A stretch of 64,000 nucleotides of DNA, taken from positions 202,878 to 266,877 of the forward strand of contig CAVRED010000008.1 in the NCBI GenBank assembly GCA_963719975.1. The letters run 5' to 3'. The DNA is from Poindextera sp963719975. GTDB taxonomy: Bacteria; Pseudomonadota; Alphaproteobacteria; Caulobacterales; Caulobacteraceae. Under the pieces are notes generated by a model, which saw only the letters and a list, made by a program, of their open reading frames with translations, ran no database searches and had not been told where the DNA came from. The translations under genes and the position numbers were made by a program. Positions 47,533 to 57,006 of this stretch are shown one piece after another (position 1 is the first letter of the stretch; each line of letters begins with the position of its first letter).

Positions 47533-49164
47533 ATGATCGCAGCGCATCGTCTGCTGGGGCTCGCCTTCGCCAGCGCCGACCTGCTGGTCGAGGTCGCGCC
47601 CGACGGCAAGGTCGAGTTCGCCGTCGGCGCGGCCGCGGTCCTCGGCGGCAATGCCGAACGCGTGCTGATCGGCCGCAACTGGCGCGAGTTCGTCGACGCG
47701 CGCGACCAGGATCTGGTCGAATCGCTCTTTCTCGGAATCGAGGACGGCGCGCGGCAGGGCCCGGTCGTCGCGCGCCTGGCGGGCGCCGAACCGGATCGCG
47801 CCGAGGCCTTCGCCATCAGCGCCTGCCACCTGCCGCAGAACGGAGCGACCATCTCGTGCGCGCTCAGCCGCGCGAGCGCGCCGGCGATGGGCCAGGGCGA
47901 AGGCGGCCTGCTATGAGCGCGGCGAGTTCGAGGCGATCACCAAGACCCTGTTCGAAAACGCCCACGCAACCGGCCAGGAGCTCGAGCTGGCGTTCGTCGA
48001 GATGGACGGCCTGGAGGACCTGGCGCGCACGCTGCAGACAGACAACAGGCATGCGCTTAAGGCCCGGCTCGCCGGAGCGCTTCGCGCGCAGTCTCACGGC
48101 GGTTCGGCCGCGGCCCAGCTCGCCGACGAACGATTCGCGCTGGTGGTCCGACCGGCCGGTGAGAGCCCGCAGGCGCTGACCAACCGGCTGGCTAAGCTCA
48201 TGGGCCTGGTGGCCGAGGTCAGCAGCGTCACCTTCTCGGCGCGGACCATGCCCTTGAAGGGCGATGTGTCGCCGTCGCAGATCCTCAAGGCCATCCGCTA
48301 CGCCCTCGACGACTTCGTCAGCGTGGGTCTGAAAGCCATGTCGCCGATGAGCCTGCAGGAGGCGGTGAGCCAATCGGTGCACCGGACCCTGGAGAAGGCG
48401 GCCGCCCTCGGTCTGGCCGTGGCCGACCGGACCTTCACCCTGGTCTACCAGCCGGTCGTGTGGCTGAAGGACGGCGAGCTGCACCACCACGAGGTGCTGG
48501 TTCGCTTTGGCGGCGACGCCAGTCCGTTTCCGATGATCCGCATGGCCGAGGAGCTCGACCTGATCGAGGGCCTGGACCTGGCCATCCTCGAGCAGGCGAT
48601 CGCCGCCCTGACCGCCGACCCCAAGCTGAAGCTGGCGGTCAACATCTCGGGCCGCACGATCACCAGCCCCAGCTTCTCGAGCGGCGCGAACACGCTGATC
48701 GCCGGCAAGGGCGCGCTCAAGGGCCGGCTGATGTTCGAGATCACCGAGAGCGCGGCGATCGAGAACCTGGTCGTCGCCAATCGCCATATCCAGGAGCTGC
48801 GCGCGCTGGGCTGCCAGGTCTGCCTGGACGACTTCGGCGCCGGCGCGGCCTCGCTGGCCTATCTGCAACAGCTGCAGCTCGACCTGGTGAAGATCGACGG
48901 CCGCTACATTCGCGAGCTGGAGCACGGCGACCGGGAATCGGCCTTCATCCGCCAGCTGGTGAACATGTGCCGCGAGCTGAACGTCAGGACGCTGGCCGAA
49001 TCGGTCGAGACCGCCTCCGTCGAGGAGGCCGTGCGCAAGGCCGGCGTCGACTTCGCCCAGGGCTGGCACTTCGGCTCGCCCGGCCGCGCGAGCCCGAGCC
49101 GCCCGCGCGCCGCAAAGGCCCCGTCGCCGCCCGCCGCATGGGCGCGGTCGAGAGCTGGGGCTAG
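47533..49164 (+). CDS. PAS-like / degenerate GGDEF / EAL-domain c-di-GMP protein, frame-broken
   Basis: About 540 residues, no membrane segment. Residues 1-125 form a PAS-like domain (LLGLAFASADLLVEVAPDGK, LIGRNWREFVDARDQDLVES). After a break near 47910 a GGDEF-like fold follows (ELAFVEMDGLEDLARTL ... ADERFALVV), whose signature reads ADERF, so it cannot make c-di-GMP. Then the EAL domain: FTLVYQPVVWLKDGELHHHE with EVLVR in place of EALVR, LAVNISGRTITSPSFSS, LMFEITESAAIEN, VCLDDFGAGAASLAYLQQL, VKIDGRYIREL and TLAESVET. The metal and catalytic residues (E of EVL, N, E, DD, K, E) are all present, so phosphodiesterase activity is plausible. A break near 49080 leads to the end GPVAARRMGAVESWG. 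Could link c-di-GMP level to motility or surface glycan output. Confidence 0.85.
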
Positions 49165-49450
49165 AGGGCCCCCGCGGCGTTCCTCGCGCCGCAAGATTGA
49201 CCACGAAGAACAAAAAACGGGCCGCCTCCGCCACCCGTCATCCTCGCGAGCGCAGGGACCCGAACGCGGGGACGTTGCGGCAGCCAAGAGGTGGACGCGG
49301 CCGAATTGAACCACAAAGGGGCACATGGACACGAAGCGGCCAGCCAGCTGGAGCCGCGACCAGCCCGCTCTTAATGTCCTCGTGGTTGAAAGTGCACGTG
49401 TCCGCTCGCAGGCGAGAAGGACGTCCTTCGCCGGACAAGCGATTGAGCGC

Positions 49451-50605
49451 CTACGCGGCTTCGATTATGGGGGAGACGATGCGGGATTGGCCGCCGGCGG
49501 TGATGGTCTGGTCGTGGTTGAGGCTGCTCTCGAAGTCCATGAACAGGTCCACCAGCTCTTCGGTGGTGATCGACGCGGCGTGCTCGGCCTTAAAGCGGAA
49601 GCGCCAGAAACTGATGATGTGCTCGATCGCGCCCAGCCGCTCGCCGAGGTCGGTGAACAGGGCCGGCGCCTTGAGCAGGAAGTCGCGGAACTCGCGCGGA
49701 TCGGCGTTCGCCGTCAGGCTGTGATAGGCCTCGTCGTAGACCGCCAGCGTATCCTTCACCAGCTTGCATGAGGTGGTGAGCGCGCGGCGGATGTTGGTGC
49801 GGGCGGCGAGCAGGTACTCCTTGTCTTCCTTGGTACGAGGCCCGCGCGACTTCACACTCTCGACCTGCGCCAGGACCGTCGAGACCTGGGGCAACAGGTC
49901 GGCCAGCTGCCACTTGTAGTATAGGAAGGCTTTCCAGCAGAAGATGCCTTCCTGGTACTGCTGCTTGTCGAGTTGCAGGGTCAGCCTGAGCGGCTCCAGG
50001 TCCGCGTCGGCGGAGTTGGCGAGGATCTTCTTGGTCAGTTTCGCCGAGTGCTGGCCATTCACGTCGGCGTCGCCGACCGACATGCGCACCAGCGGCTCGA
50101 TCTCGCGCTGGGCGAAGTTGAACATGCGCTGGGTGTCCGCCGGCGAGATCTCGAAATAGCACCGGGCCGGTTCGAGACCGGCGCGGCGCAGCTGCTCGCG
50201 CAGCAGGAAGGGGTCGAGCGAGGGCGTCTGGTCGAAGACCCTCAGCGTCTTGTGGTCGGCGCACTCGGGATCGGGGTCGACGCCGCAGGTCTGGAACAAG
50301 AGCTGCTCGAAGTTCTTTTGCCCGACGAACACGTAGCGGGCGCCGAGTTTCAGGTCGTTTTGCTGGATCGGGATCAGGATCTTCGTCGCGTTGCGCCGCG
50401 GCAGGCTGAACTGCTCGCTCTCGTTGCCCCGCAAGCGGTGCTTGACGATGATCGAGGTGTTCAGCGACGGGTTCTGGAAGACCGGCTTGGCGCTGTACTC
50501 CGGATCATTGCGCTTGAGCTTGGCGACCGTGCGCAGGTTGAACACCCGCGCGGTCGAGGCGCTGTTCTCCAGGTGCTCGAGACTTCTGACTGATCGATCC
50601 GCCAC
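49451..50605 (-). CDS. Unrecognised ~384-residue protein, tandem paralogue 2
   Basis: Starts GTG 50605 (ADRSVRSLEHLENSASTARV) after a G-rich ribosome site. Common blocks with its neighbour are SIIVKHRLRGNE, ATKILIPIQQNDLKLGARYV, FVGQKNFEQLLFQ, the LDPFLLREQLRRAGLEPARC turn, YFEISPADTQRMFNFAQREI, EPLVRMS, KKILANSADADLEPLRLTLQ, FCWKAFLYYKWQLADLLPQV and AFRDFLLKAPALF-like RDFLLKAPALFTDLGERLGA. It ends in an acidic helix and SPIIEAA. The N-terminal half looks alpha/beta, the rest all helical. No signal peptide, membrane helix or known catalytic motif. Not a known family to me. Codon use and intact frames argue for a real, conserved gene. Confidence 0.7.
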   Translation of the reverse strand: MADRSVRSLEHLENSASTARVFNLRTVAKLKRNDPEYSAKPVFQNPSLNTSIIVKHRLRGNESEQFSLPRRNATKILIPIQQNDLKLGARYVFVGQKNFEQLLFQTCGVDPDPECADHKTLRVFDQTPSLDPFLLREQLRRAGLEPARCYFEISPADTQRMFNFAQREIEPLVRMSVGDADVNGQHSAKLTKKILANSADADLEPLRLTLQLDKQQYQEGIFCWKAFLYYKWQLADLLPQVSTVLAQVESVKSRGPRTKEDKEYLLAARTNIRRALTTSCKLVKDTLAVYDEAYHSLTANADPREFRDFLLKAPALFTDLGERLGAIEHIISFWRFRFKAEHAASITTEELVDLFMDFESSLNHDQTITAGGQSRIVSPIIEAA

Positions 50606-50730
50606 CCTCGCGCCCCCCGCGATCCTTCGGTTGTGGCCAACCGGCGACGCTCGCCACTCCAACCATCGCGCATCTAGATTAACGCGAGCTTGCGGTTGTG
50701 GTTGGGCGGCTTCGCGCCGGCCGCCCGCTC

Positions 50731-51879
50731 CTACGCGGCTTCGATGATAGGCGGGGCGGCCAACGACGGCCCCGCGTCGTACTTGATGCCGAGGCCGATC
50801 TCGAAGTCCTTGAAGATGTCGGCGAGCGCGTCGGGCGCGATCGACGAGGGCTTTTCCTCGGCGAATCGAAAGCGCCAGAAGCTGACGATGTGCTCGATGG
50901 CGCCCAGCTTCTCGCCGAGCGCGTTGAACAGCGCCGGCGCCTTGAGCAGGAAGTCGCGGAAGGCGAGCGGATCGTTCTGTTCGGTGAGGTTGCGGTAGGC
51001 GACGTCGTAGATTTCGAGCGTCATCCTGACTTCGCGGCAGGCCGCCGTCAGCGCGCGGCAGAGCGTCTCGCTGGCCGAGGCGAGATAGATCTTGGTCTCG
51101 TCCGACATCGGCCCGCGAGGGCGGACGGTCTGCATCTCCCTGAGCACCAGGTTGACGCGCGGCAAGAGGTCGGCGATCTGCCATTTGTAATAGAGGAAAG
51201 CCTTCCAGCAGAAGACGCCCTCCTGAAACTGCCCGGCGTCGAGCTGCAACGTGCGCCTTAAAGGGTCGAGCTCGGCGTCGGCGGAGTTGGCCAGGATCTT
51301 CTGGGTGAGCTTGACGGCCTGGGCCTCGCCGTTCCCGCCGCCGCCGGTCGACAGACGGACCAAGGGTTCGATCTCGACCTGGGCGAACCTGAACATGCGT
51401 CTGGCGTCGGCGTCGGAAAGGTCGAAATAGCAGCGCGCCGGCTCGATTCCATGTCGCCGCAACTGCTCGCGGACCAGGAAGGGATCGAGCGTCGGGGCCT
51501 CGTCGAGGATGCGAAGAACGCGGTGGTCGGCGCTGTCCTCGTCGATGTCGACGCCGAACGTATGGTGAAGCGCGTCCCGGAACCCCTTTTGCCCGATGAA
51601 GACGAAGCGGGCGCCCATTCGAAGATCCTTGCTCTCGATGGGGACCAGGATCTTGGTCGCCGAGTGGCGCGTTCCGGCGAACAGCTCGACCTCGTTGGCT
51701 CTGAGCTTGTGCTTCAGGATGATGGACGCATTGAGCGCGGTGTTCCGGAACAGCGGCTTGGCCGTGTAGTCGGGATCGCCGCCCTTGCGCTGTTTGAGCG
51801 CCCACAGGTTGAGGACGCGGGCCGTCGATGCGGTCCCCTCCAGGTGCGCCAGATTCCGCACGCCGCGGTCGGCCGCCAT
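50731..51879 (-). CDS. Unrecognised ~382-residue protein, tandem paralogue 1
   Basis: Starts ATG 51879 (ADRGVRNLAHLEGTASTARV). Same architecture as paralogue 2 with about half of residues identical by eye: SIILKHKLRANE, ATKILVPIESKDLRMGARFV, FIGQKGFRDALHH, LDPFLVREQLRRHGIEPARC, YFDLSDADARRMFRFAQVEI, QKILANSADAELDPLRRTLQ, FCWKAFLYYKWQIADLLPRV, FRDFLLKAPALFNALGEKLG, AIEHIVSFWRFRFAEE and the final PPIIEAA. It precedes paralogue 2 by 125 bases and is probably in one operon. Both intact in a window full of frame breaks. Function unknown. Nearness to glycosylation genes is the only contextual clue. Confidence 0.72.
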   Translation of the reverse strand: MAADRGVRNLAHLEGTASTARVLNLWALKQRKGGDPDYTAKPLFRNTALNASIILKHKLRANEVELFAGTRHSATKILVPIESKDLRMGARFVFIGQKGFRDALHHTFGVDIDEDSADHRVLRILDEAPTLDPFLVREQLRRHGIEPARCYFDLSDADARRMFRFAQVEIEPLVRLSTGGGGNGEAQAVKLTQKILANSADAELDPLRRTLQLDAGQFQEGVFCWKAFLYYKWQIADLLPRVNLVLREMQTVRPRGPMSDETKIYLASASETLCRALTAACREVRMTLEIYDVAYRNLTEQNDPLAFRDFLLKAPALFNALGEKLGAIEHIVSFWRFRFAEEKPSSIAPDALADIFKDFEIGLGIKYDAGPSLAAPPIIEAA

Positions 51880-52189
51880 CTTCCCTCTCCGCCGTCGTCC
51901 GACGCGAACGGTCGGATGCGGAAGGACTCTACACCTCGAGCGTGAATCGACCGTTGATCAAACCCTGCTACGCGCTGGTCCGTCCTCAATACCTTCCATC
52001 GCGCGACCGGCGCACCGCGTCGGTGGCGATACACTCTTATCGCAGAGCGCGGAGGAGACGCTGACAACGCAGAGCCTCGACGCTCTGTGCGCCTTCTCGG
52101 CGATCGCCGCGGTTCGATCCGGAACTGCTGCCTCGCGGCTTCGATGCACCAGGCGCAGCTAGCCGCCGCTCGTACGGAAGGCGCGACCT
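51880..52189. other. 310-base intergenic region upstream of the tandem paralogues
   Basis: Lies between paralogue 1 and the SAM methyltransferase, both on the minus strand, so it must hold the paralogue promoter and the end of the methyltransferase unit. No clear hairpin, repeat or promoter element was recognised. Confidence 0.45.
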
Positions 52190-52927
52190 TCAAAGGCCGA
52201 TCGACCCTGTCCGCAGCTGAAGTCCGAGCTTGTCGTGCCCGGCTCGGAGAGCCTTCGTGATCACAATCAACGAATTGCGGAACTCAATCGATTCGATCCA
52301 GCCTGCAGGGATGAATTCCGGCAGAGCTCCGTCTGCAAAGAACGGCGCCAAGTGACTCTCGATCGAACGGTCCTGACGCCAGAAGTCAAAATTCAAGACG
52401 TCCGTCAGCTTTTTGAACAACTCCTGGGCGCTTCGGCCATTTGTGACTCCTCCTCCATAATTCGGCCAGTATAAAGCGTGCGTATCCTCGACTATATACA
52501 GTCCACCTGGCTTCACCATTGGAAAGTAGGAGGAGAACGTCCGGACAATATCAGAGGACTCGTGTGACCCGTCATCGATGACGATATCAAACTCTGAGTG
52601 AAGGCTGAGAATAGCGTGCCGCGTTTCATCGAGCGTCACGTTGCCCACAACGATCTTGATTCGATCATCGTCATACTTGAGCGATCCACAACGCTCGTCG
52701 ATGTCGCATCCGATGAAGATTTCGCCAGCTCGGAAGTACTTGGACCACGTCTCCAACGAACCACCATTCTGGACGCCAATCTCAAGGAGCGCGATCTTCT
52801 TGTCCCGCCACGGGAAAAAGGCGACGTCGTAATAGTGGAGATAGGACGCCCACTTATCGCTGATCTTGCCGACTTTGCGGTGGTGAATGGCCGTGACCGA
52901 ATCGGCTTCGGTGCTCGACGCGTCGGG
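52190..52927 (-). CDS. Class I SAM-dependent methyltransferase, start uncertain
   Basis: About 240 residues. Coding signal starts before the first ATG (52756): ISDKWASYLHYYDVAFFPWR, then motif I KKIALLEIGVQNGGSLETWS, IFIGCDIDERCGSLKYDDDR, FDIVIDDGSHESSDIVRTFS and PMVKPGGLYIVEDTHALYW. This is the cephalosporin hydroxylase / 24-type sugar methyltransferase pattern with D-D-G-S-H. The frame is open from 52927 with no ATG or GTG in its first codons. Either a rare start is used or an indel hides it where it overlaps the O-fucosyltransferase-like gene. Low G+C for the window. Confidence 0.72.
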   Translation of the reverse strand, partial: PDASSTEADSVTAIHHRKVGKISDKWASYLHYYDVAFFPWRDKKIALLEIGVQNGGSLETWSKYFRAGEIFIGCDIDERCGSLKYDDDRIKIVVGNVTLDETRHAILSLHSEFDIVIDDGSHESSDIVRTFSSYFPMVKPGGLYIVEDTHALYWPNYGGGVTNGRSAQELFKKLTDVLNFDFWRQDRSIESHLAPFFADGALPEFIPAGWIESIEFRNSLIVITKALRAGHDKLGLQLRTGSIGL

Positions 52928-54427
52928 CTAGTTGAGCGGCCAAGTTCTCAAGTGAAGCACGTGCGTTTGACACGATCCGCGAATGATCGGCGTCTGGTAG
53001 TTCCTTGTTTCTTCTTAGTATTTCTAGGCAAGCCCTAACGCACTCGACGTGACGGCCGGCCCAATGCGCGTTCACCGCATATTCGTCCAATAAGCCTCGC
53101 TCGTAGATCCAGTGCTCGACCTGCCGTCCTTCGGCCGGAGCAGGAAGGTCGATCGCGCCCGCGGCGATCTCATATCCTTCCCTAAACATCTGATGAAGCC
53201 GGCAGTAACGGCTCGCGCCATGAGCGGCCTCCGCGCGGCTCGGAAGGACTCGCGTCGCCTGACTGTAAGTATCAATGACCTCAGCGGCCGAGAAACCCAA
53301 CTGCGCCTTGAGTTGAGCCGAGTGGTAGAGGCTGAGAAACATCTCTTCTCGGTCGGATTGGTCCGAGGCCGCGCAAAGCGAATAAGCGGCCAATGCCTTG
53401 CGCGGCATGCCCCCCGCTCGCAGGATTTCTCCTCGTTCGAAGTGCTGGACTGCTCGTGCCTCCTCCGATGCGACGGCGAGCTTTGGAACCGAGAACGCCC
53501 CGTTGTCCGTGCGCAATGCCACGCCTGGACCAGCCAGATTGTATATGTACTGATGTTCGGCTGGCGCGCCGGTTCGAGCGTACTTCTCCAGACTGACCAT
53601 ATTCGAGAACGTCGATCGACTGAGCCCGACAAAAGACTCAGCGCCCACCGCCATTTCGAAGTCCAAGCACGACAGGCTGAGGAGCGAGAGCTGATCGAGC
53701 TCATCGGAGGGCAGGAAATCCGACTTCCAATATAACTCGGCGCCGAACTCGCTCCTGGCCGTATCTCGAATTTCAGACTTGTTAACCGGCAAAGCGGCCT
53801 CGTCGCAAACGACGTAGATGAGCGAAGCGTCTAGGGACGGTGTATCGCAGATCTTTCTGATGATATCGGTGAACGAAGGGATTGTTGTCTTCGGTATTCG
53901 CGGCGACTGGATCGAGTCGGTGATTAGTGTGGTGTCGCCAGTCACGCTCTATCCTCAACTGGGCGACAAGCTTGACGCCCATTGTCTCCAAACGCGGCGT
54001 CTCGCACGCGCTGAAACGCCTCCGAGTCGCGGACGCACGGCACTAAGGAACGAAGGAAGTCGCAGATGAAACTGTCGGTAGTGAGCTCGTTATTGATGGC
54101 CGCTAGCGGAATGTAGTTATTACCGTAGTGGAAGTAGTCCCAGGCCCCCCGATCTCCGCAGGGCGCATGGTCGAGTATTTCGATCTCGTTGCGCGCCGCG
54201 AAAGCGCGCAACTCTTCCAGGCGGAAGCCATCGCTGATCGGCACGCGAACATGGTTGAACGTCACCTGATCGAACAGGATGAGATCCGGGAGCACGATGC
54301 GGCGGGGCCCTTCGCGAAAGGCTCGAAGGAACAGGCCGAAGAGGGCCAGCTTCTGGTTGTTGAGCCCACCGCGGTTGAAAGTGTACCCGAGGGTGGCCGC
54401 TGGCAGGACTGAAGCCTCACTGGTCAT
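52854..54427 (-). CDS. O-fucosyltransferase-like protein with C-terminal TPR-like module, frame-broken
   Basis: About 520 residues. The N-terminus from ATG 54427 has LGYTFNRGGLNNQKLALFGL, the GGLNNQ loop of GDP-fucose O-fucosyltransferases, then RIVLPDLILFDQ. After breaks near 53990 and 53940 come VKLVAQLRIERDW, LIYVVCDEAALPVNKSEIRD, AELYWKSDFLPSDELDQLSL and MAVGAESFVGLSRSTFSNMV, the conserved donor site ending. The last ~190 residues are a helical module (LRAGGMPRKALAAYSLCAAS, VLPSRAEAAHGASRYCRLHQ, EGRQVEHWIYERGLLDEYAV) shared with the genes at 54773 and 61295. Its 3' end (stop at 52854) overlaps the methyltransferase. Would add fucose or a related deoxysugar to protein. Confidence 0.75.
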
Positions 54428-54772
54428 AGAGCCGCGCCCTCGCTCCTTCTGCCGCTCGCCGATGAAGTCGGTTCCGTAGGCTGCCTCGAGCCGCGCCGCC
54501 CACCAATGCGCAACGCTCTCGCAGGCCTTCGACCGGACGACAATGCGTATCGGCTCGCGCGATCGGAGTTTATTAGTCGAGGCGCCGTTGGCCGTGCTCT
54601 CCAATTCGATCCTATCTGCCGCGCTCAGGGCAGATATGATACGGGCGCGAAGCGCTCTCTCGGTGGCGAAAGGCGAGGCCGACATGGACGTTCCCAAAGA
54701 CCGGCTCGCCGTTCACATCAGCGGAGCGAAGGCGCGCTGAACAGCACGTTCGGGCTCGGCGCACGGTTGAAC
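54428..54772. other. 345-base divergent intergenic region
   Basis: Lies between the O-fucosyltransferase-like gene and the GT2-TPR-GT4 gene. The frame of the latter is open back to 54506, but the leader has no coding character. A short ATG frame of 18 codons (54684-54740) is present without a convincing ribosome site. No promoter assigned. Confidence 0.45.
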
Positions 54773-56833
54773 ATGAGATCTTCGGGTCGCTCGATCTGCC
54801 TAAGCATGACGGTGCGGGACGATGCATCGACCATCGAGCGCAGCCTTGAGTCGGTCCGACCGCTCATCGATCACTGGATCATCGTCGATACGGGTTCGTC
54901 GGACGGGACACGCGATACTGTCCAGCGGAGGCTCGCAAACCTCCCAGGCGCCTTGTACGACCGGCCTGACGGCCTGCGGCGTGGGTGCGCCGACGCTCTA
55001 GAGCTCGCGCGAGAGTGCGGCGATTACGTGTTGCTTATCGATCCGGGCGATGTGCTTCAGATCGAGCCGGATACCGCGCTGCCACCTTTGACCGCCGACG
55101 CCTACACGATCGACGTCCACGATCGGGGCTACCTGCAGCGGCTGCCGCGGCTCGTCCGCAGCGCGCTGGCCTGGCGGCGTGAAGGAGGCGTGCTGTGCGA
55201 CGACTTGGAGTGCGATCAGGCGGGCGCGCCCGGCCTCCTATCCGCGATCTCGATCCACCGTGACAGCGACGAGGCCCTCCAGAAGGAGAATTGTGACCGC
55301 GAAGTGGCCTTGCTCGAGGCCGAGTTACAGGCGGAGACACGCGCGCCTTTGCTAGCCCACTATCGTTTCCGCCTTGCTCAATGCCTCGGCGACTCCGGCG
55401 ACTGGAACGAGGCGCTGAACCTCTATCTTCTTCGCGCGAAGCAGGGCTTCTCGGAGGAAGAAGTCTATCTTAGCCTGTACCGCGCCGGTCAGATCATGGA
55501 GCGGGCCGGCGAGCCGGACGCAACGGTCTTGGAGTCCTACCTGCGTGCGGCGGCCGTCCTGCCGACGCGCGCCGAGGCGCTGCACGCCGCGAGCCTGTTC
55601 TGCCGGATCAGAAACCGGTTCGAGGAGGGATACGCGCTTGCGAAGCGAGGGCTGGGTGTTCCCCTCCCGCCCGAGGGCCGCTTTATCGAGCCATGGATCT
55701 ACGCGTACGGGCTGCGCGACGAGTTCTCGGTCAGCGCGTATTGGGCAGATCACTTCCGCGAATCCCTGGATGCATGCGAGCAGCTCCTCAGTCAGCGCGA
55801 TCTGCCGGGCGAGACGCGTGAGCGCGTTGTGCGGAACGCTGAATTCGCAAGGCAGAGGGTCCAGGAACTCGAGCTCCCACCACGCGTCGAGCCCGCGGTC
55901 ACGCCAGCCACGCGTTGGACTCCGACCGCGGCGGCCGGCGGCACGGAGCTGATGGTCGGCAGACTCCAGCGGATCATGGGCGAAGAACTCGAACAAATCG
56001 ATCTTCGTGTGAACCATCCAGGCCGCATCAGCTTCGACGAACGACCCAAGGTCGTCTGGATACACCACGACGCAGACCAACAGTTCGTTCAGTGGTGTGC
56101 CGACAGGGAGTTGGTCAATTCGGTCCGTTGCTTTGTGTTCGTGTCGTACTGGCAGCGCGAGCGATATTTGAGAGAGTTCAAGTTGCCCGCCGAGCGCTGC
56201 GTCGTGATCAGAAACGCCATCGAAGTGAACCCGGAGCCAAGACTCTGGCAAACGGACGGGACCTGGCGCTGCGCCTATGCAAGCACGCCGTTCCGCGGGC
56301 TGTCGGTCCTGCTCGATTCCTGGGAGTTGCTGAAGCCCGAGAGTGCCGAGTTGCACATCTGGTCCTCGATGAAGCTCTACGCCGAGGATGATCGTCGGTA
56401 CGAACACCTCTATGAGCGCGCGCTCTCGATGCATGGCGTCATCTACCACGGGATCGCGCCCAACCCCGAGCTTCGGGCGGCGTTGCGGACCATGCACTTT
56501 CTCACCTATCCAAGCACGTTCGCGGAGACCGCTTGCCTTGTGGTGATGGAGGCCATGGCCGAGGGATGCCGGGTGATCGTCCCGTCGCTTGGCGCGCTGC
56601 CGGAGACCACCAGCGGCTATGCGCGAATCTATCCATGGAATCCCAATAGAGACGAACACGCGGTAGTCTTTGCCGACGTCTTGCGAGCAGAAATGTCGGA
56701 GCCCTGGGACGGCAACCCAGAGATGTCAGAACTCCAGCAGGCGCATTGTGCCGCCGTCTTCGGCCTGACCCGGTGTGTGCGAGAGTGGCGGGAGTTGATC
56801 CGGGATCTCCGTAGCCTATCGAAGCGGCGCTAG
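54773..56833 (+). CDS. Glycosyltransferase fusion: GT2 domain, TPR-like module, GT4 domain
   Basis: 686 residues, intact. Residues 1-170: GT2-like part SICLSMTVRDDASTIERSLE, DHWIIVDTGSSDGTRDTVQR and the metal strand DYVLLIDPGDVLQIEPDTAL (DPGD instead of DADD, so the donor site may be weakened). Residues 180-370: the helical module LAHYRFRLAQCLGDSGDWNE, EEEVYLSLYRAGQIMERAGE and VLPTRAEALHAASLFCRIRN. Residues 390-686: GT4-like half KVVWIHHDADQQFVQWCADR, FVFVSYWQRERYLREFKLPA, CVVIRNAIEVNPEPRLW, CAYASTPFRGLSVLLDSWEL and the E-x7-E region TFAETACLVVMEAMAEGCRV. ATG 54773. Two sugars could be added by one polypeptide. Confidence 0.83.
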   Translation: MRSSGRSICLSMTVRDDASTIERSLESVRPLIDHWIIVDTGSSDGTRDTVQRRLANLPGALYDRPDGLRRGCADALELARECGDYVLLIDPGDVLQIEPDTALPPLTADAYTIDVHDRGYLQRLPRLVRSALAWRREGGVLCDDLECDQAGAPGLLSAISIHRDSDEALQKENCDREVALLEAELQAETRAPLLAHYRFRLAQCLGDSGDWNEALNLYLLRAKQGFSEEEVYLSLYRAGQIMERAGEPDATVLESYLRAAAVLPTRAEALHAASLFCRIRNRFEEGYALAKRGLGVPLPPEGRFIEPWIYAYGLRDEFSVSAYWADHFRESLDACEQLLSQRDLPGETRERVVRNAEFARQRVQELELPPRVEPAVTPATRWTPTAAAGGTELMVGRLQRIMGEELEQIDLRVNHPGRISFDERPKVVWIHHDADQQFVQWCADRELVNSVRCFVFVSYWQRERYLREFKLPAERCVVIRNAIEVNPEPRLWQTDGTWRCAYASTPFRGLSVLLDSWELLKPESAELHIWSSMKLYAEDDRRYEHLYERALSMHGVIYHGIAPNPELRAALRTMHFLTYPSTFAETACLVVMEAMAEGCRVIVPSLGALPETTSGYARIYPWNPNRDEHAVVFADVLRAEMSEPWDGNPEMSELQQAHCAAVFGLTRCVREWRELIRDLRSLSKRR

Positions 56834-57006
56834 TATGCCGGACTTCGCGCCGTGACCTTGCCGCGTGCGCGAGCGGAGCGCGAAGGCCCACCCGCTGAAT
56901 GCGCCGAAGAGGAACGACCATTGGCGGTCCGGGATGACAACTTCCAATACGTCTTGCCGGCGGCGCTCTAGAAGGCTCGTTACAATTGGCCCCCCGTCCG
57001 ATCCAT

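Noticed and set aside
49451..51805. A single 784-codon open frame covering both tandem paralogues
   Set aside because: Its first half is an out-of-phase reading of paralogue 1 (Arg/Gly/Pro-rich, no conserved blocks); paralogue 1 has its own intact frame from 51879. The frame merely runs through to the GTG start of paralogue 2.
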